This document shows positions 24,345-33,711 of a stretch of 64,000 bases of DNA, in pieces. Source of the DNA: Nonomuraea roseoviolacea subsp. carminata (GTDB lineage: Bacteria; Actinomycetota; Actinomycetes; Streptosporangiales; Streptosporangiaceae); assembly GCF_024172185.1 (NCBI RefSeq), contig NZ_JAMZEC010000001.1, positions 6,231,001-6,295,000 of the forward strand, in the 5' to 3' direction. Each line of letters opens with the position of its first letter. Within the stretch, counting starts at the first letter, position 1. A program made the translations under genes and the position numbers. Under the pieces are notes generated by a model, which saw only the letters and a program-made list of their open reading frames with translations, searched no databases and had not been told where the DNA came from.

Positions 24345-25946
24345 CTAGAACTCGTCCGGGATGTCGGCGATGTCGTCCAGGGCGGCGGCCAGCTCGTCGG
24401 GGTCGCCGCCGATCCGCTCGGCGATCTCGATGAGCACGTGCAGCACGTCGTGGCGGTCGTGACCCAGGTCCAGCAGCCGCTGCGCCGCCTCCCAGAGCTG
24501 CGGCGGGTCGCCCTCCCACAGCCGGGCGGCGATCTCCTCGTGCCAGGCCAGGTGCTCCTCGTCCATCGTCCCGACGTGGTCGATCTCCAGCAGCGCCCGC
24601 CGGTCGGCCTCGTCGGCCGGGTTGAGCCGGTCCAGCTCGATCCCGTTGTGGAAGCCCTGCAGGAACGGGAACGCGAACGCGCGCCGCGCCAGCGCCGACA
24701 GGTCGCCGTCGGGCAGCAGCCGCTCCAGCAGCGGCCGGTCCAGCCCGAACGAGGTCGGGTCGCGGTAGGCCTCCGGGAACTTGCCGATCGCCTCCCACAC
24801 GGCGTCCAGCGTGGCCTTCAGCCCCTGCTCCGGCAGGCCCGAGCGGCGCGCGGCGAAGCGCACCCACGCCGCCAGCACGTGCGGCATCGCCTCCTGCTCG
24901 GCGGTGCTCAGCATCACCTTGCGCGGCAGCCAGTCGAGCAGGAACGTCTCGCACTTGGTCGGGCTCACCCGCAGCGGCCGGCTGAAGTCCTGCTCGCAGC
25001 CGTACTCGATGATGTGGTCGGCGCAGCGCGAGGCCGCCGACGGGTCCGACAGGTGCTCGGCCGCGTCGGAGGCGAGGAACTCGGCGGCCAGCATGGCCCG
25101 CCGCTCCCGGCTGTAGGGCGCCTCGATGTGCAGCGGCGCCGGGCGCTTGCGGCCCGGCGGCAGCGCCTTCAGGCGGGCCCTGGCGAAGGCGTGGTAGGCG
25201 CTGTAGCTGTCGCTGACGGGCGGCGGGGTCTTCGGCTCGCTCGTGGCCTTCATCGCCGACTCCAGCAGCGCCCTGGCCTGCTGCGGCTCGATCTCGCCGA
25301 ACAGCAGCATCGGGTTGCCCGCGGCCTCCGCCCGGGCCTGCTCCAGCAGCTTGTCCACCTGGGAGGAGACCCAGGCGTCGCGCGCCATACCGGACATGTT
25401 GTGGTCGACCACCATGACCAGCGCGTGCCGCTCCTGGCCGCCCGCGGCCCCCGCCAGCGCGTCGCCGCGCTCCTGCTCGCCCTCGCCGAACCGGTAGGCG
25501 AACGTGCAGATCACGGTGTCCTGGTCGCCGTACGCGTCGCGCGAGACGTAGCAGCCGGCGGGCTTGACCGCCCCGACCCGGTCGGCCCAGCCGGGCCGGG
25601 CCACGCCCGACTCCATCATCGCCAGCGCCGCGCCCTCGGCCTTGGCGCCCTGGCGGGCCGTGCCGAGGTAGGCCAGGCAGATGAGCAGCGTCAGCGACGC
25701 CGGAGTGCCCGCCTTGGCGGCGTAGTCGACGAGCCCCTCACCGAGCACCTGCTCGACGTCGCCGCCCCTGACCCGCCGGCCCCACCAGGCGCCTATCATG
25801 TCGGAGACCATCAGCTCCGCGTCGAGCGGGCTGCGCACGGCCAGCAGTTCGCGGGCCGCCTGCACCATCTCCTTGAAGACGTCGTCTGGGGGGGTGCTCT
25901 CCCGGGGATCTCGTCGGTGTCGGCGCACGCCCTCACTCTCTCGCAT
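24345..25946 (-). CDS. Conserved protein of unknown function (large, helical, soluble)
   Basis: 533 residues, predicted entirely helical and cytoplasmic, with no signal peptide or membrane segment. The C-terminal segment EIDHVGTMDEEHLAWHEEIA...LDLGHDRHDVLHVLIEIAERI recalls the His-rich helix pair of DUF1841-type proteins, sometimes joined to SEC-C metal-binding motifs, but no SEC-C is present. Residues ~95-220 (CYVSRDAYGDQDTVICTFAYRFGE, HALVMVVDHNMSGMARDAW) are the most strand-like part. I do not recognise the family with confidence. The start is uncertain: ATG 25946 has no clear ribosome site and alternative GTG/ATG codons follow within 30 codons. Upstream of, and close to, the thioesterase gene. 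Confidence 0.6.
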   Translation of the reverse strand: MRESEGVRRHRRDPRESTPPDDVFKEMVQAARELLAVRSPLDAELMVSDMIGAWWGRRVRGGDVEQVLGEGLVDYAAKAGTPASLTLLICLAYLGTARQGAKAEGAALAMMESGVARPGWADRVGAVKPAGCYVSRDAYGDQDTVICTFAYRFGEGEQERGDALAGAAGGQERHALVMVVDHNMSGMARDAWVSSQVDKLLEQARAEAAGNPMLLFGEIEPQQARALLESAMKATSEPKTPPPVSDSYSAYHAFARARLKALPPGRKRPAPLHIEAPYSRERRAMLAAEFLASDAAEHLSDPSAASRCADHIIEYGCEQDFSRPLRVSPTKCETFLLDWLPRKVMLSTAEQEAMPHVLAAWVRFAARRSGLPEQGLKATLDAVWEAIGKFPEAYRDPTSFGLDRPLLERLLPDGDLSALARRAFAFPFLQGFHNGIELDRLNPADEADRRALLEIDHVGTMDEEHLAWHEEIAARLWEGDPPQLWEAAQRLLDLGHDRHDVLHVLIEIAERIGGDPDELAAALDDIADIPDEF

Positions 25947-25989
25947 TCCAGGCGGAAACGGTGCGTAGAACGCGGCCGTGACCCCGATG

Positions 25990-26214
25990 TTATCGGGGAC
26001 TTCGCGGCGGCGGGGCGGAGTTCACGATCGCGAGCAGATGCTCCCGCGCGACGCGCTCCACGATCTCGGGAGTCGCCGGGATGCCCAGGTGCTGGGCGCA
26101 CGCGCACACGTCGGCCACACAACGGTCGATGGTGTCCACGGGCACTGTCAGGAACTCCTCGGCCAGCCGAAGACTGACCGGCTCCCTGAGGAAGCGTGTG
26201 GCCAGAGCGAGCAT
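25990..26214 (-). CDS. Short conserved-looking protein, unknown function
   Basis: 74 residues from ATG 26214, or 85 from TTG 26247. The body LREPVSLRLAEEFLTVPVDTIDRCVADVCACAQHLGIPATPEIVERVAREHLLAIV is a compact three-helix design, with a Cys-Val-Ala-Asp-Val-Cys pair that could bind metal or be coincidental. AGAGGA sits about 11 bases before ATG 26214, a weak ribosome site. The codon pattern and the balanced composition argue for a real protein. It precedes the unknown 533-residue gene on the same strand, 43 bases apart. Confidence 0.45.
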   Translation of the reverse strand: MLALATRFLREPVSLRLAEEFLTVPVDTIDRCVADVCACAQHLGIPATPEIVERVAREHLLAIVNSAPPPRSPR

Positions 26215-26368
26215 AGGTGTGAGATTCCTCTGGATGCCCAGGGGCAAACCCCCAGGAACGGACTCAGGGCGACTTGCGCTCTCATTCCACCTTTTCTCGG
26301 GCCTGTGTCAAGCCTCCACTACGGTTGTGTTCGCATCCCCGCAAGCGCTTTCATGCGAAGCTGTTCCC

Positions 26369-26950
26369 ATGCGCATCCAGCTCGCCCAGCGGACGGAGGC
26401 CGACGACCTGCTCGGCCGCAGCCCGCTCGCCCTCCTCATCGGCATGCTGCTCGACCAGCAGATCCCGATGGAGTGGGCGTTCACGGGCCCGTACACCATC
26501 GCCGAGCGGCTCGGAGGCGACCTCACGGCCGAGGAGATCGCCGCCCGCGACCCCGAGGAGTTCGCCGCCCTGCTGGCGGAGAAACCGGCGGTCCACCGCT
26601 ATCCCTCCTCGATGGCGGCGCGCGTCCAGAGCCTGGCGGCCTATCTCGTCGAGCAGTACGGTGGCGACCCCGAGAGGATCTGGGCCGAGGCGGCCGACGG
26701 CAAAGAGCTGCTCAAGCGATTGCAGGCGCTTCCCGGTTACGGCAAGCAGAAAGCCCAGATATTTTTGGCACTGCTCGGCAAGCAACTGGGGGTCCGGCCG
26801 CCCGGGTGGCGCGAGGCGGCGGGACCGTACGGCGAGGAGGGATCGTTCCGGTCGGTGGCGGATGTGGTCGACGCCGACACGCTGGGCCGCGTGCGGGCCG
26901 CCAAGCAAGAGGCCAAACAGGAGGCCAAGCGGGCGGCGCGGGCCAAGTAG
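26369..26950 (+). CDS. HhH-GPD-type base-excision repair protein
   Basis: 193 residues. Start MRIQLAQRTEADDLLGRSPLALLIGMLLDQQIPMEWAF fits the small actinobacterial HhH-GPD group; the helix-hairpin-helix is visible as LQALPGYGKQKAQIFLALLGKQ (residues ~112-133), where the loop LPGYG contacts the DNA backbone. The catalytic Asp/Lys that follow the hairpin in Nth/MutY are not clearly present, so the glycosylase activity is uncertain. The C-terminal tail AAKQEAKQEAKRAARAK is strongly basic. ATG 26369 has no ribosome site; GAAGCT (26357-26362) ends 6 bases upstream. Monocistronic by context. Confidence 0.78.
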   Translation: MRIQLAQRTEADDLLGRSPLALLIGMLLDQQIPMEWAFTGPYTIAERLGGDLTAEEIAARDPEEFAALLAEKPAVHRYPSSMAARVQSLAAYLVEQYGGDPERIWAEAADGKELLKRLQALPGYGKQKAQIFLALLGKQLGVRPPGWREAAGPYGEEGSFRSVADVVDADTLGRVRAAKQEAKQEAKRAARAK

Positions 26951-27144
26951 CCTGATCTTGCTGCGTAACGTGGAGCGATTTTGACAGGATGCGTTGACCG
27001 TATGGCCTGCGGGGCTTCCGTCCGCGCATGCCCATCGCCGATGATGTACAGCAGGATCCGGTCGCACGGAGCTGCGCTACGCCGATACACAGTTATGGAG
27101 ATGTGCCGCGTGGGAGACCCTGGCACGCGACGGAGGTGCCGAGC

Positions 27145-29238
27145 ATGAGCGCCGAGACCTCCGTTCCCCGTCCCCGGGAGTCGGATGTGGACATCTCAGA
27201 CTCCGCCCTCTTCGGGGGCCTGCTGGCGGAGGCGCGCTACGCCTTCGCCTTCTTCGACCCCGACGGCCGGGTCCAGCGGGTCAACGACCTGTTCACCGAC
27301 GTCGTCGGCGTGCCCGCCGAGCGGCTCGTCGGGCGCGTGCCGGTCGAGGCCCTGGCCGCCGACCTCAGCCAGCTCATCACGCACGCGGTGCAGGGCGTCG
27401 TCGAGACCGACGCGCCGGTGACCGAGAGCCGGGTGCGCGTGCGCACCCCCGAGGGCGAGCACCGGCACTGGTCGCTGTCGTTCTCGCCGATCCACGACGA
27501 CGCGGGCGAGCTGCGGGCCGTCGCGCTGGTCGGGCTCGACGTGACCGAGAGCCGCCAGACCGAGGAGGACCTGCGGCGCAGCGAGGAGCGTTACCGGTCG
27601 CTGGTCGAGGCCCAGTCGCAGCTCGTCTGGATCACCTCGCCCACCGGCACGGTCGTCGAGGACGCGCCGCAGTGGCGCGCCATCACCGGCCAGGGCCTGG
27701 AGGAGTACCTCGCCCACGGCTGGCTGGAGGTCGTCCACCCCGAGGAGCGCCGGCAGACCGAGGAGGCCTGGAAGGAGGCGCTGCGCGGCCGCACGATGTT
27801 CGAGTGGAACTACCGCGTGCGCACCCGGGCCAGCGGCTACCGCCACTTCGAGGTGCGCGCGGTGCCCATCATCCGGCACGGCCGCGTGGTCGAGTGGGTC
27901 GGCGCCAACACCGACGTCACGCCGCAGCGCGAGGCCGAGGAGATGCGGGGCAGGCTGACCGACCAGCTCGGCGCCGCCGCGCTGCGCACCGCCCGGCTCC
28001 AGGGCGCCACCGCCATACTGGCCGAGGCGCTCACCGTGGAGCAGGTCGTCCAGGTCATCATCGACGTGGGCCGCACGGCCCTGGCGGCCGACCGCTCGGC
28101 CGTCGCGCTGCTCGACCCCGACCGGGCCGCCCTCAAGCTGATCAACGGCGAGGGCGTCCCCGAGGCGGCCGGCACCTCCGGCGAGGAGATCCCGCTCTCC
28201 CACACCAGCGTGCTCACCATGGCCGTCAACAGCCGGCGGCCGGTGTTCGCCGAGTCGCCCGACAGCCTGCGCACGCAGCTCCTGGAGGCCGGCGGCGACG
28301 AGCAGGTGCTCGCCAACTACCTCACCAACAGCGACGAGCGGGCCTGGGTGGGCCTGCCGCTGCTGGCGGCCGGCCGGGCCCTCGGCGCGCTGCGCTTCTC
28401 GTTCACCCGGCCGCAGAAGATCTCCCAGGAGGACGGCGTCTTCCTGGAGGCGCTGGCCGGGCAGTGCGCGCTCGCGGTCGAGCGAGCGACGCTGTTCGAG
28501 CGCGAGCACAAGACCGCCGAGACGCTCCAGCGCAGTCTCCTGCCCGACCGCCTGCCGGTGGTCAAGGGGCTGGAGCTGGCCCAGCGCTTCCGCTCGGGCA
28601 GCCGCCACGTGCAGGTCGGCGGCGACTGGTACGACGCGTTCGTGCTGCAGGACGGGCGGGTCGCGGCGGTCGTCGGCGACGTCATGGGCAAGGGCGTCAA
28701 GGCCGCCGCGGGCATGGGCCGCATCCGCAACGCCATGCGGGCGCTGGCGCTGACCAACCCGCCGCCCGCGGCCGTGCTGACCGGCCTCGACCGGGTCTTC
28801 GACGCCACGGAGGAGGAAGAGCAGGTCACGACCCTGGCGTACATGGTGGTCGAGCCGGTCACCGGCGAGGGCACGCTCGCGCTCGCGGGTCACCCGCCGC
28901 CCGTGCTGGTCTCGCCGCAGGGCACCGCGATGCTCTGCGACGCCCAGCCCGGCACGCCGCTCGGCTGGCCGACGAGCCGCCGGCAGTTCCGGTTCGTGGT
29001 GCCACCGGGTCACACCGCGGTGCTGTACTCGGACGGTCTGGTGGAGAACCGCAAGCGGGGTCTCGACGCCGGACTCGCAGAGATTTGCAGTGTTGTGACC
29101 GAAGCGCCGCCTGAGGTCGTGAGAAGTCCGCACATGCTGCTGGACTTCCTGGTTGACCGGATGTTGTCGGGATATGAACAGGATGATGACGTTACCGCCC
29201 TGGCCATCCACGTGCCGCCCGCCACGAAGAGTGACTGA
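27145..29238 (+). CDS. PAS-PAS-GAF-PP2C (SpoIIE-type) serine phosphatase
   Basis: 697 residues. PAS 1 (~20-140: YAFAFFDPDGRVQRVND), PAS 2 (~150-270: LVWITSPTGTVVEDAPQWRAITGQ, with the PAC end FEVRAVPIIRHGRVVEWVGANTDVT), GAF (~290-460), then the RsbU/SpoIIE phosphatase (~475-695). Metal-binding Asp motifs are intact: VGGDWYDAFVL, VVGDVMGKGVKAA, LYSDGLVE and the late DDDVTALAI. Such enzymes dephosphorylate an anti-anti-sigma factor, releasing an alternative sigma factor in response to a signal sensed by PAS/GAF. No partner anti-sigma or antagonist gene is adjacent. ATG 27145 follows GGAGG by 8 bases. A TTGACA at 26981 may belong to its promoter; no matching -10 is clear. Confidence 0.88.
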   Translation: MSAETSVPRPRESDVDISDSALFGGLLAEARYAFAFFDPDGRVQRVNDLFTDVVGVPAERLVGRVPVEALAADLSQLITHAVQGVVETDAPVTESRVRVRTPEGEHRHWSLSFSPIHDDAGELRAVALVGLDVTESRQTEEDLRRSEERYRSLVEAQSQLVWITSPTGTVVEDAPQWRAITGQGLEEYLAHGWLEVVHPEERRQTEEAWKEALRGRTMFEWNYRVRTRASGYRHFEVRAVPIIRHGRVVEWVGANTDVTPQREAEEMRGRLTDQLGAAALRTARLQGATAILAEALTVEQVVQVIIDVGRTALAADRSAVALLDPDRAALKLINGEGVPEAAGTSGEEIPLSHTSVLTMAVNSRRPVFAESPDSLRTQLLEAGGDEQVLANYLTNSDERAWVGLPLLAAGRALGALRFSFTRPQKISQEDGVFLEALAGQCALAVERATLFEREHKTAETLQRSLLPDRLPVVKGLELAQRFRSGSRHVQVGGDWYDAFVLQDGRVAAVVGDVMGKGVKAAAGMGRIRNAMRALALTNPPPAAVLTGLDRVFDATEEEEQVTTLAYMVVEPVTGEGTLALAGHPPPVLVSPQGTAMLCDAQPGTPLGWPTSRRQFRFVVPPGHTAVLYSDGLVENRKRGLDAGLAEICSVVTEAPPEVVRSPHMLLDFLVDRMLSGYEQDDDVTALAIHVPPATKSD

Positions 29239-29480
29239 ATGAAACAGTCATAAGGGTTGCTTTCGGGTATCAGTGGCGCGCTTACGTACGCACTACTGCC
29301 TTGGTCGGCCTAGGGTGGAGGTCAACCGCCGGGAGGTGGCCGTATGGAGTGCGAGGTCGTGCCACAATGCTGGGCAGGTCCGTCGCGGTCCGCACGGCCT
29401 CACCGATCTCCGAGAGAGGCAACAGCCCCCCAGCGGGCATCTGGGTCCATTGTCGCCACGCGTTCGTTCGAGAGGTGTTC

Positions 29481-31163
29481 GTGTCGCCTGCAAGTTCGAC
29501 TCGCTCGAAGCCACAAGAGCTGAACGAGCCCGTCATTCAGCGACTGCTCGAGCGTGGGCGCTCGCAGGGTTTCCTCGAGTCCGAGGATGTTCGCCAGGCC
29601 TTCGAGGAGGCGGACATCCCCATGTCGCACGCCGCCGCGTTCTTGCGGAACCTCAGCAAAGAGGGCGTGACCGTGGTGGTGACCGCCGCGGATTCGGCTG
29701 CGCCGAAGAAGTCTCGGGGACCAGCAAAGCGCCGCACCGCCGCCCCCGTCAAGACCAAGACCGCGGCGGCCGCCAAGGAGCAGCAGCCCGAGACCGTGAC
29801 CGCGGTCGTGGGAGCAGCCGAAACCGCCGATTCCGCCGCGCCGAAGAAGCCGGCCGCCGCCAAGCCGGCGCCACCGGCCAAGCCGGGTCCCGCCAAGAAG
29901 GCCGCCCCCGCGGCGGCCAAGAAGGCGGCCCCGGCCGCCGCCAAGAAGGTCGCGGCTGACAGCGCCGGGCCTGCACCCACCAAGCCCACCGCTCCGGAGG
30001 GCGTCGACGACGACGAGGACATCGAGCTCGACGGCGACGTGGAGCTCGACGACCTCGAGGACATCGTGGTCGAGGACGACGACATCGTCGCCGAGGGCGA
30101 TGCCGAGCCGGAGCCCGACGAGGACACCGACGACGAGCCGAAGGCCGCCGACGCGGCCGCGGCCGCCGCGCAGAAGAGCGAGGACGAGGTCCTCATCCTC
30201 TCCGACGACGACGATGACGCCCCTGTCGCGCAGGTCGCGGCCGCCGGCGCCACCGCCGACCCGGTCAAGGACTACCTCAAGCAGATCGGCAAGGTCCCCC
30301 TGCTCAACGCCGAGCAGGAGGTCGAGCTGGCCAAGCGCATCGAGGCGGGCCTGTTCGCCGAGGAGCAGCTCGGCAGCGGCGAGGCCGACGGCCTGCCGGT
30401 CGACGTCCGCGCCGAGCTGGAGTGGATCGCCGAGGACGGCCGCCGGGCCAAGAACCACCTGCTGGAGGCCAACCTCCGGCTGGTGGTCTCGCTGGCCAAG
30501 CGCTACACCGGCCGCGGCATGCTCTTCCTGGACCTCATCCAGGAGGGCAACCTCGGTCTGATCCGCGCGGTGGAGAAGTTCGACTACACCAAGGGCTACA
30601 AGTTCTCCACCTACGCCACGTGGTGGATCCGGCAGGCGATCACGCGTGCCATGGCCGACCAGGCGCGGACCATCCGCATCCCGGTCCACATGGTCGAAGT
30701 GATCAACAAGCTGGCCCGCGTCCAGCGGCAGATGCTGCAGGACCTCGGCCGCGAGCCCACGCCGGAGGAGCTGGCCCGCGAGCTGGACATGACCCCCGAG
30801 AAGGTGGTCGAGGTCCAGAAGTACGGCCGCGAGCCGATCTCCCTCCACACGCCGCTGGGCGAGGAGGGCGACAGCGAGTTCGGCGACCTCATCGAGGACT
30901 CCGAGGCCATCGTCCCGGCCGACGCCGTCAGCTTCACGCTGCTGCAGGAGCAGCTGCACTCCGTTCTCGACACGTTGTCGGAGCGCGAGGCGGGCGTCGT
31001 GTCCATGCGGTTCGGTCTCACCGACGGTCAGCCGAAGACGCTGGACGAGATCGGCAAGGTCTACGGGGTGACGCGCGAGCGCATCCGGCAGATCGAGTCG
31101 AAGACCATGTCCAAGCTCCGTCACCCGTCCCGGTCCCAGGTGCTGCGCGACTACCTGGACTGA
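29481..31163 (+). CDS. hrdB: Principal RNA polymerase sigma factor (HrdB/SigA, group 1)
   Basis: 560 residues. The ~250-residue N-terminal part is specific to actinobacteria: a helical region 1.1 (~12-65), then Ala/Lys/Pro-rich repeats (KKAAPAAAKK) and an acidic Asp/Glu tract. Region 1.2 begins at DPVKDYLKQIGKVPLL; region 2 contains RLVVSLAKRYTGRGMLFLDLIQEGN and the -10-reading helix KFSTYATWWIRQAITRAMADQ; region 3 RIPVHMVEVINKLAR; region 4 TLDEIGKVYGVTRERIRQIESKTMSKLRHP. GTG 29481 has GAGAGG 5 bases upstream. A strong terminator follows the stop. The neighbourhood hrdB - DUF7455 gene - parE agrees with that in Streptomyces. Confidence 0.95.
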   Translation: MSPASSTRSKPQELNEPVIQRLLERGRSQGFLESEDVRQAFEEADIPMSHAAAFLRNLSKEGVTVVVTAADSAAPKKSRGPAKRRTAAPVKTKTAAAAKEQQPETVTAVVGAAETADSAAPKKPAAAKPAPPAKPGPAKKAAPAAAKKAAPAAAKKVAADSAGPAPTKPTAPEGVDDDEDIELDGDVELDDLEDIVVEDDDIVAEGDAEPEPDEDTDDEPKAADAAAAAAQKSEDEVLILSDDDDDAPVAQVAAAGATADPVKDYLKQIGKVPLLNAEQEVELAKRIEAGLFAEEQLGSGEADGLPVDVRAELEWIAEDGRRAKNHLLEANLRLVVSLAKRYTGRGMLFLDLIQEGNLGLIRAVEKFDYTKGYKFSTYATWWIRQAITRAMADQARTIRIPVHMVEVINKLARVQRQMLQDLGREPTPEELARELDMTPEKVVEVQKYGREPISLHTPLGEEGDSEFGDLIEDSEAIVPADAVSFTLLQEQLHSVLDTLSEREAGVVSMRFGLTDGQPKTLDEIGKVYGVTRERIRQIESKTMSKLRHPSRSQVLRDYLD

Positions 31164-31175
31164 CACGCCGACGAG

Positions 31176-31217
31176 AAGCCCCGCACCGATCCTTGGTGCG
31201 GGGCTTCCGCGTTTTTC
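31176..31217 (+). terminator. Strong intrinsic terminator of hrdB
   Basis: A perfect 12-bp stem (AAGCCCCGCACC at 31176-31187; GGTGCGGGGCTT at 31195-31206) encloses a 7-base loop. A T run begins six bases after the stem (31212). It is one of the few conventional terminators in this GC-rich window and also separates hrdB from the convergent yaaA. Confidence 0.9.
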
Positions 31218-31326
31218 ACGTGGGCAGAGGCAACCGGCCCGACCCGTACGGTGTGCGATCCGCCGGGCACGCCGGCGTCGACGTGGCCCGCGACATCGCC
31301 TGGCGCGGTGCCGCGAGCCCGGTCGT

Positions 31327-32079
31327 CTACAGCGGAGAAGCCGACGGCAGGCGGACGTCGAGGGTCCAGGGGCGGGTGGGGCGGGGCGGCTCCGTCAGCT
31401 CGACGGTGTGGCCCAGGGCGTCGAGGGTCTTGGCCAGTTCGTCGGGGGTCGCCGGGTCGGCGCCGGAGACGAGCAGCGCGCGGGCGATCTCGCCGCGGGT
31501 CGCCTTGGCCATGTGGCTGACGACCTTGCCGTCCTTGAACACCCGGACCGCGACGGAGCGGTCCCCGGGCTGCCAGGCGCCCGCGTACGTGGCCGAGCGG
31601 AGGTCCACGACGAGTCCGGGCAGGGGATCGAGCTGGCGGGCCACCAGAGGCCGCCAGAAGGCCGCCAGGCCGCCCAGGGGCGGCAGGTTGACCCCCATGG
31701 ACAGTCGGTAGGGCGGGACGCGGTCGGCGATGCGCAGGACGCCCCACAGGCCCGAGAAGATCAGCACCGACTCCTCGGCCCTCCGCCTCGCCTCGGCGTC
31801 GAGGGTCGTCAGGCTCAGGTTGTCGTACAGGACGCCGGTGTAGAGCTCGGCGGCGGGGAGCGTGGGCGCCGTGCCGATGGCGAGGTTCTTGGCCGTCTCG
31901 CCCGCCAGCCCGGGGGTCAGGCCGAGGACGTCGAGGGCGTCGCGGCGCTTGGAGGCGCGCCGGAGCGCGGTGAGCACGCGCTTGCGCGGCTTGTCGAGGG
32001 CGGGGAAGGACAGCTGGCCCGAGGGCGGCCCACTGCCCTCGGACGCCTTGCTCTCGGACGGCGGCAACAGGATCAGCAC
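31327..32079 (-). CDS. yaaA: YaaA-family peroxide stress protein
   Basis: 250 residues, complete for the family (DUF328). The N-terminus MLILLPPSESKASEG and the later motifs LYTGVLYDNLSL, VLIFSGLWGVLRIADRVPPYRLSMGVNLPPLGGLAAFWRP and VVDLRSATYAG are diagnostic. In E. coli YaaA lowers free iron and limits DNA damage during hydrogen peroxide stress, and it has a DNA-binding helix-hairpin-helix-like segment. The GTG start has no Shine-Dalgarno; TAGGCT ends eight bases upstream on the minus strand, so a nearly leaderless mRNA is possible. It runs against hrdB across the terminator. Confidence 0.9.
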   Translation of the reverse strand: MLILLPPSESKASEGSGPPSGQLSFPALDKPRKRVLTALRRASKRRDALDVLGLTPGLAGETAKNLAIGTAPTLPAAELYTGVLYDNLSLTTLDAEARRRAEESVLIFSGLWGVLRIADRVPPYRLSMGVNLPPLGGLAAFWRPLVARQLDPLPGLVVDLRSATYAGAWQPGDRSVAVRVFKDGKVVSHMAKATRGEIARALLVSGADPATPDELAKTLDALGHTVELTEPPRPTRPWTLDVRLPSASPL

Positions 32080-32333
32080 GGTGCCCCAGCCTATAAGGCC
32101 AGCTCGGCGGTGCTTCCGCGAGTTCCGGGTTCCCTCTGTGCCCGGGGGCGCGCCGCCGCTCGTCTTCGTGGCGTGCTTCCGTTACGGCACGGCACGGGAG
32201 GGCCCACCCGCCGCACGGGGCCGGGGGCCTCCAGGGAGACGGCCTCTGACCCGCACGTGGCCGGCCGCCGTCACGGCGTCCCCTGGGCCGTCCCCTTCGG
32301 ACGGACCGGAACCGGGTCGATACCCTGCGCTGG

Positions 32334-33035
32334 ATGGAATTCGACAGACTCGTCCACGAAGCCTGGCCCGCGTACGAGTCGCGGGAGCACGACGGCTGGA
32401 TCCTGCGCTACGCCGGCGGCGTGACGAAACGCGCCAACTCGGTGCTGCCTCTGGACACGCCGGCCGACCTGGACGCCGCGATCGCCGCCGCCGAGGCGTT
32501 CTACGCGGAGCGGGGGACGCGCACCGCGTTCTCGCTGGGTCCCGGCGCGGCGCCCGGGCTCGACGCCGAGCTGGAGCGCCGGGGCTACGAGCTGGTGGAC
32601 CCCACGCTGATCATGTCGTGGTCCGGGGAGACGCGCGAGCCCGAGCGTCCCGTGCGGATCGAGGAGAGCCCCTGGCCGGCGTGGGGGGACGCGTGGTGGG
32701 CCGTGGACGGCCGCCACGCCGACGGGCGGCGGGCCGTCGAGCGGATCCTCACGGGCGCCCCGGCGTGGTACGCGGCGGTCGAGGAGGACGGGGTGCCGCT
32801 CGCGGTGGGCCGGGCGGTGCCGCAGGGGGACACGCTGGGCGTCTACTGCATGGCCACGCTGCCGGGGGCGCGCCGCCGCGGGCTGGCCCGCAGCGTCCTG
32901 CGCGCCCTGCTGAGGCGGGGCGGCCTGCCGTCTGCGTACCTGGTCGTCACCCGGGCGAACGCGGCCGCGCAGGCCCTGTACCGGAGCGAGGGCTTCGAGC
33001 CGCTCCCCGTCGGCTACCACTACCGCGTCCGCTGA
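32334..33035 (+). CDS. GNAT-family N-acetyltransferase
   Basis: 233 residues. The N-terminal half (MEFDRLVHEAWPAYESREHDGWILRYAGGVTKRANSVLPL) is typical of a subgroup whose substrate arm includes an RxAgGvtkRaNSv motif. The acetyl-CoA site is in the C-terminal half: VYCMATLPGARRRGLARSVLRALL, matching V..M.V.P..RRRGLA, then AAAQALYRSEGFEPLPVGYHYR. Substrate unknown. ATG 32334 has no ribosome site; TACCCT (32321-32326) lies 7 bases upstream. Directly after the stop comes a block of 21-bp repeats. Confidence 0.82.
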   Translation: MEFDRLVHEAWPAYESREHDGWILRYAGGVTKRANSVLPLDTPADLDAAIAAAEAFYAERGTRTAFSLGPGAAPGLDAELERRGYELVDPTLIMSWSGETREPERPVRIEESPWPAWGDAWWAVDGRHADGRRAVERILTGAPAWYAAVEEDGVPLAVGRAVPQGDTLGVYCMATLPGARRRGLARSVLRALLRRGGLPSAYLVVTRANAAAQALYRSEGFEPLPVGYHYRVR

Positions 33036-33039
33036 CGGC

Positions 33040-33141
33040 GGGCCGCGGGCAAGCCGACCCGGGCCGCGGGCAAGCCGATCCGGGTCGCGGGCAAGCCGAT
33101 CCGGGCCGCAGCAAGCCGACCCGGGTGCGGGTGGCCGACCC
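33040..33141 (+). repeat. 21-bp GC-rich tandem repeat, four copies plus a degenerate fifth
   Basis: Unit like GGGCCGCGGGCAAGCCGATC(C). Copies begin at 33040, 33061, 33082 and 33103 (the last has one deletion), followed by a decayed copy. The array begins 5 bases after the GNAT stop codon. It is open on the minus strand but only because the unit is a multiple of three; no start or ribosome site supports a protein. Confidence 0.85.
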
Positions 33142-33249
33142 GGCCGCGAACAAGCCGGCCGGAACGCGAAACAGCGGCCCCGGGGATGCCGGAGTCGCCG
33201 TCTCGCGCTTTGTGCGTTATGTAATTATCTCGTCACGCCGAGACGCTGG

Positions 33250-33480
33250 TCAGCGCTCGTCGTTGCGGGCAATTGTTGGGGTTTCGCTGAGACGTGCCGA
33301 CTCGTCCAGGATGTCGGCGCCCTTCTCGCGCAGCGCCGCGATGTGCTGACGCCCGTGGTGGGCGCAGAACAGCAGCTCCCCACCCACAGGCAGGGTCGCG
33401 CGAATGTAGGCCTGGGCACCGCAACGGTCGCAGCGGTCGAGGGCCGTCAGCGGCTTAACGGGGGCGAGAGCTCCAGTCAC
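33250..33480 (-). CDS. DUF7455-type small zinc-ribbon protein
   Basis: 76 residues. Core: LTALDRCDRCGAQAYIRATLPVGGELLFCAHHGRQHIAALREKGADILDE, with CxxC and CAHH supplying four zinc ligands. This family is nearly universal in actinobacteria and is found beside hrdB and parE; its role is not known. GTG 33480 follows GAAAGG by 6 bases. It is divergent from parE, with 280 bases between them, so the two may share a regulatory region. Confidence 0.85.
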   Translation of the reverse strand: MTGALAPVKPLTALDRCDRCGAQAYIRATLPVGGELLFCAHHGRQHIAALREKGADILDESARLSETPTIARNDER

Positions 33481-33711
33481 GTATCGCCTTTCGGGTCACC
33501 CCCGCCGAAGCGAGGATCTGGCGTCAGTCACTTGGAACAACATCTAACCGGACGTGGACGTTCCCAACCGTCGCCCCGCTACGCCGAGAGCGGAATGTGT
33601 CCCGAAGTAATGACGATCAGCCTGTTGGTAACGCCAAACATGACCGCATGGCAAGCTTGTACGCGCGCGTGTGCGTAAGTACGCCTACGCAGGCGAAGAA
33701 CGGTAGGCTGC

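Noticed and set aside
32947..33153. Minus-strand repeat protein (GSACPRP units)
   Set aside because: It is only the translation of the 21-bp array; the open frame exists because 21 is a multiple of three, and no start signal is present.
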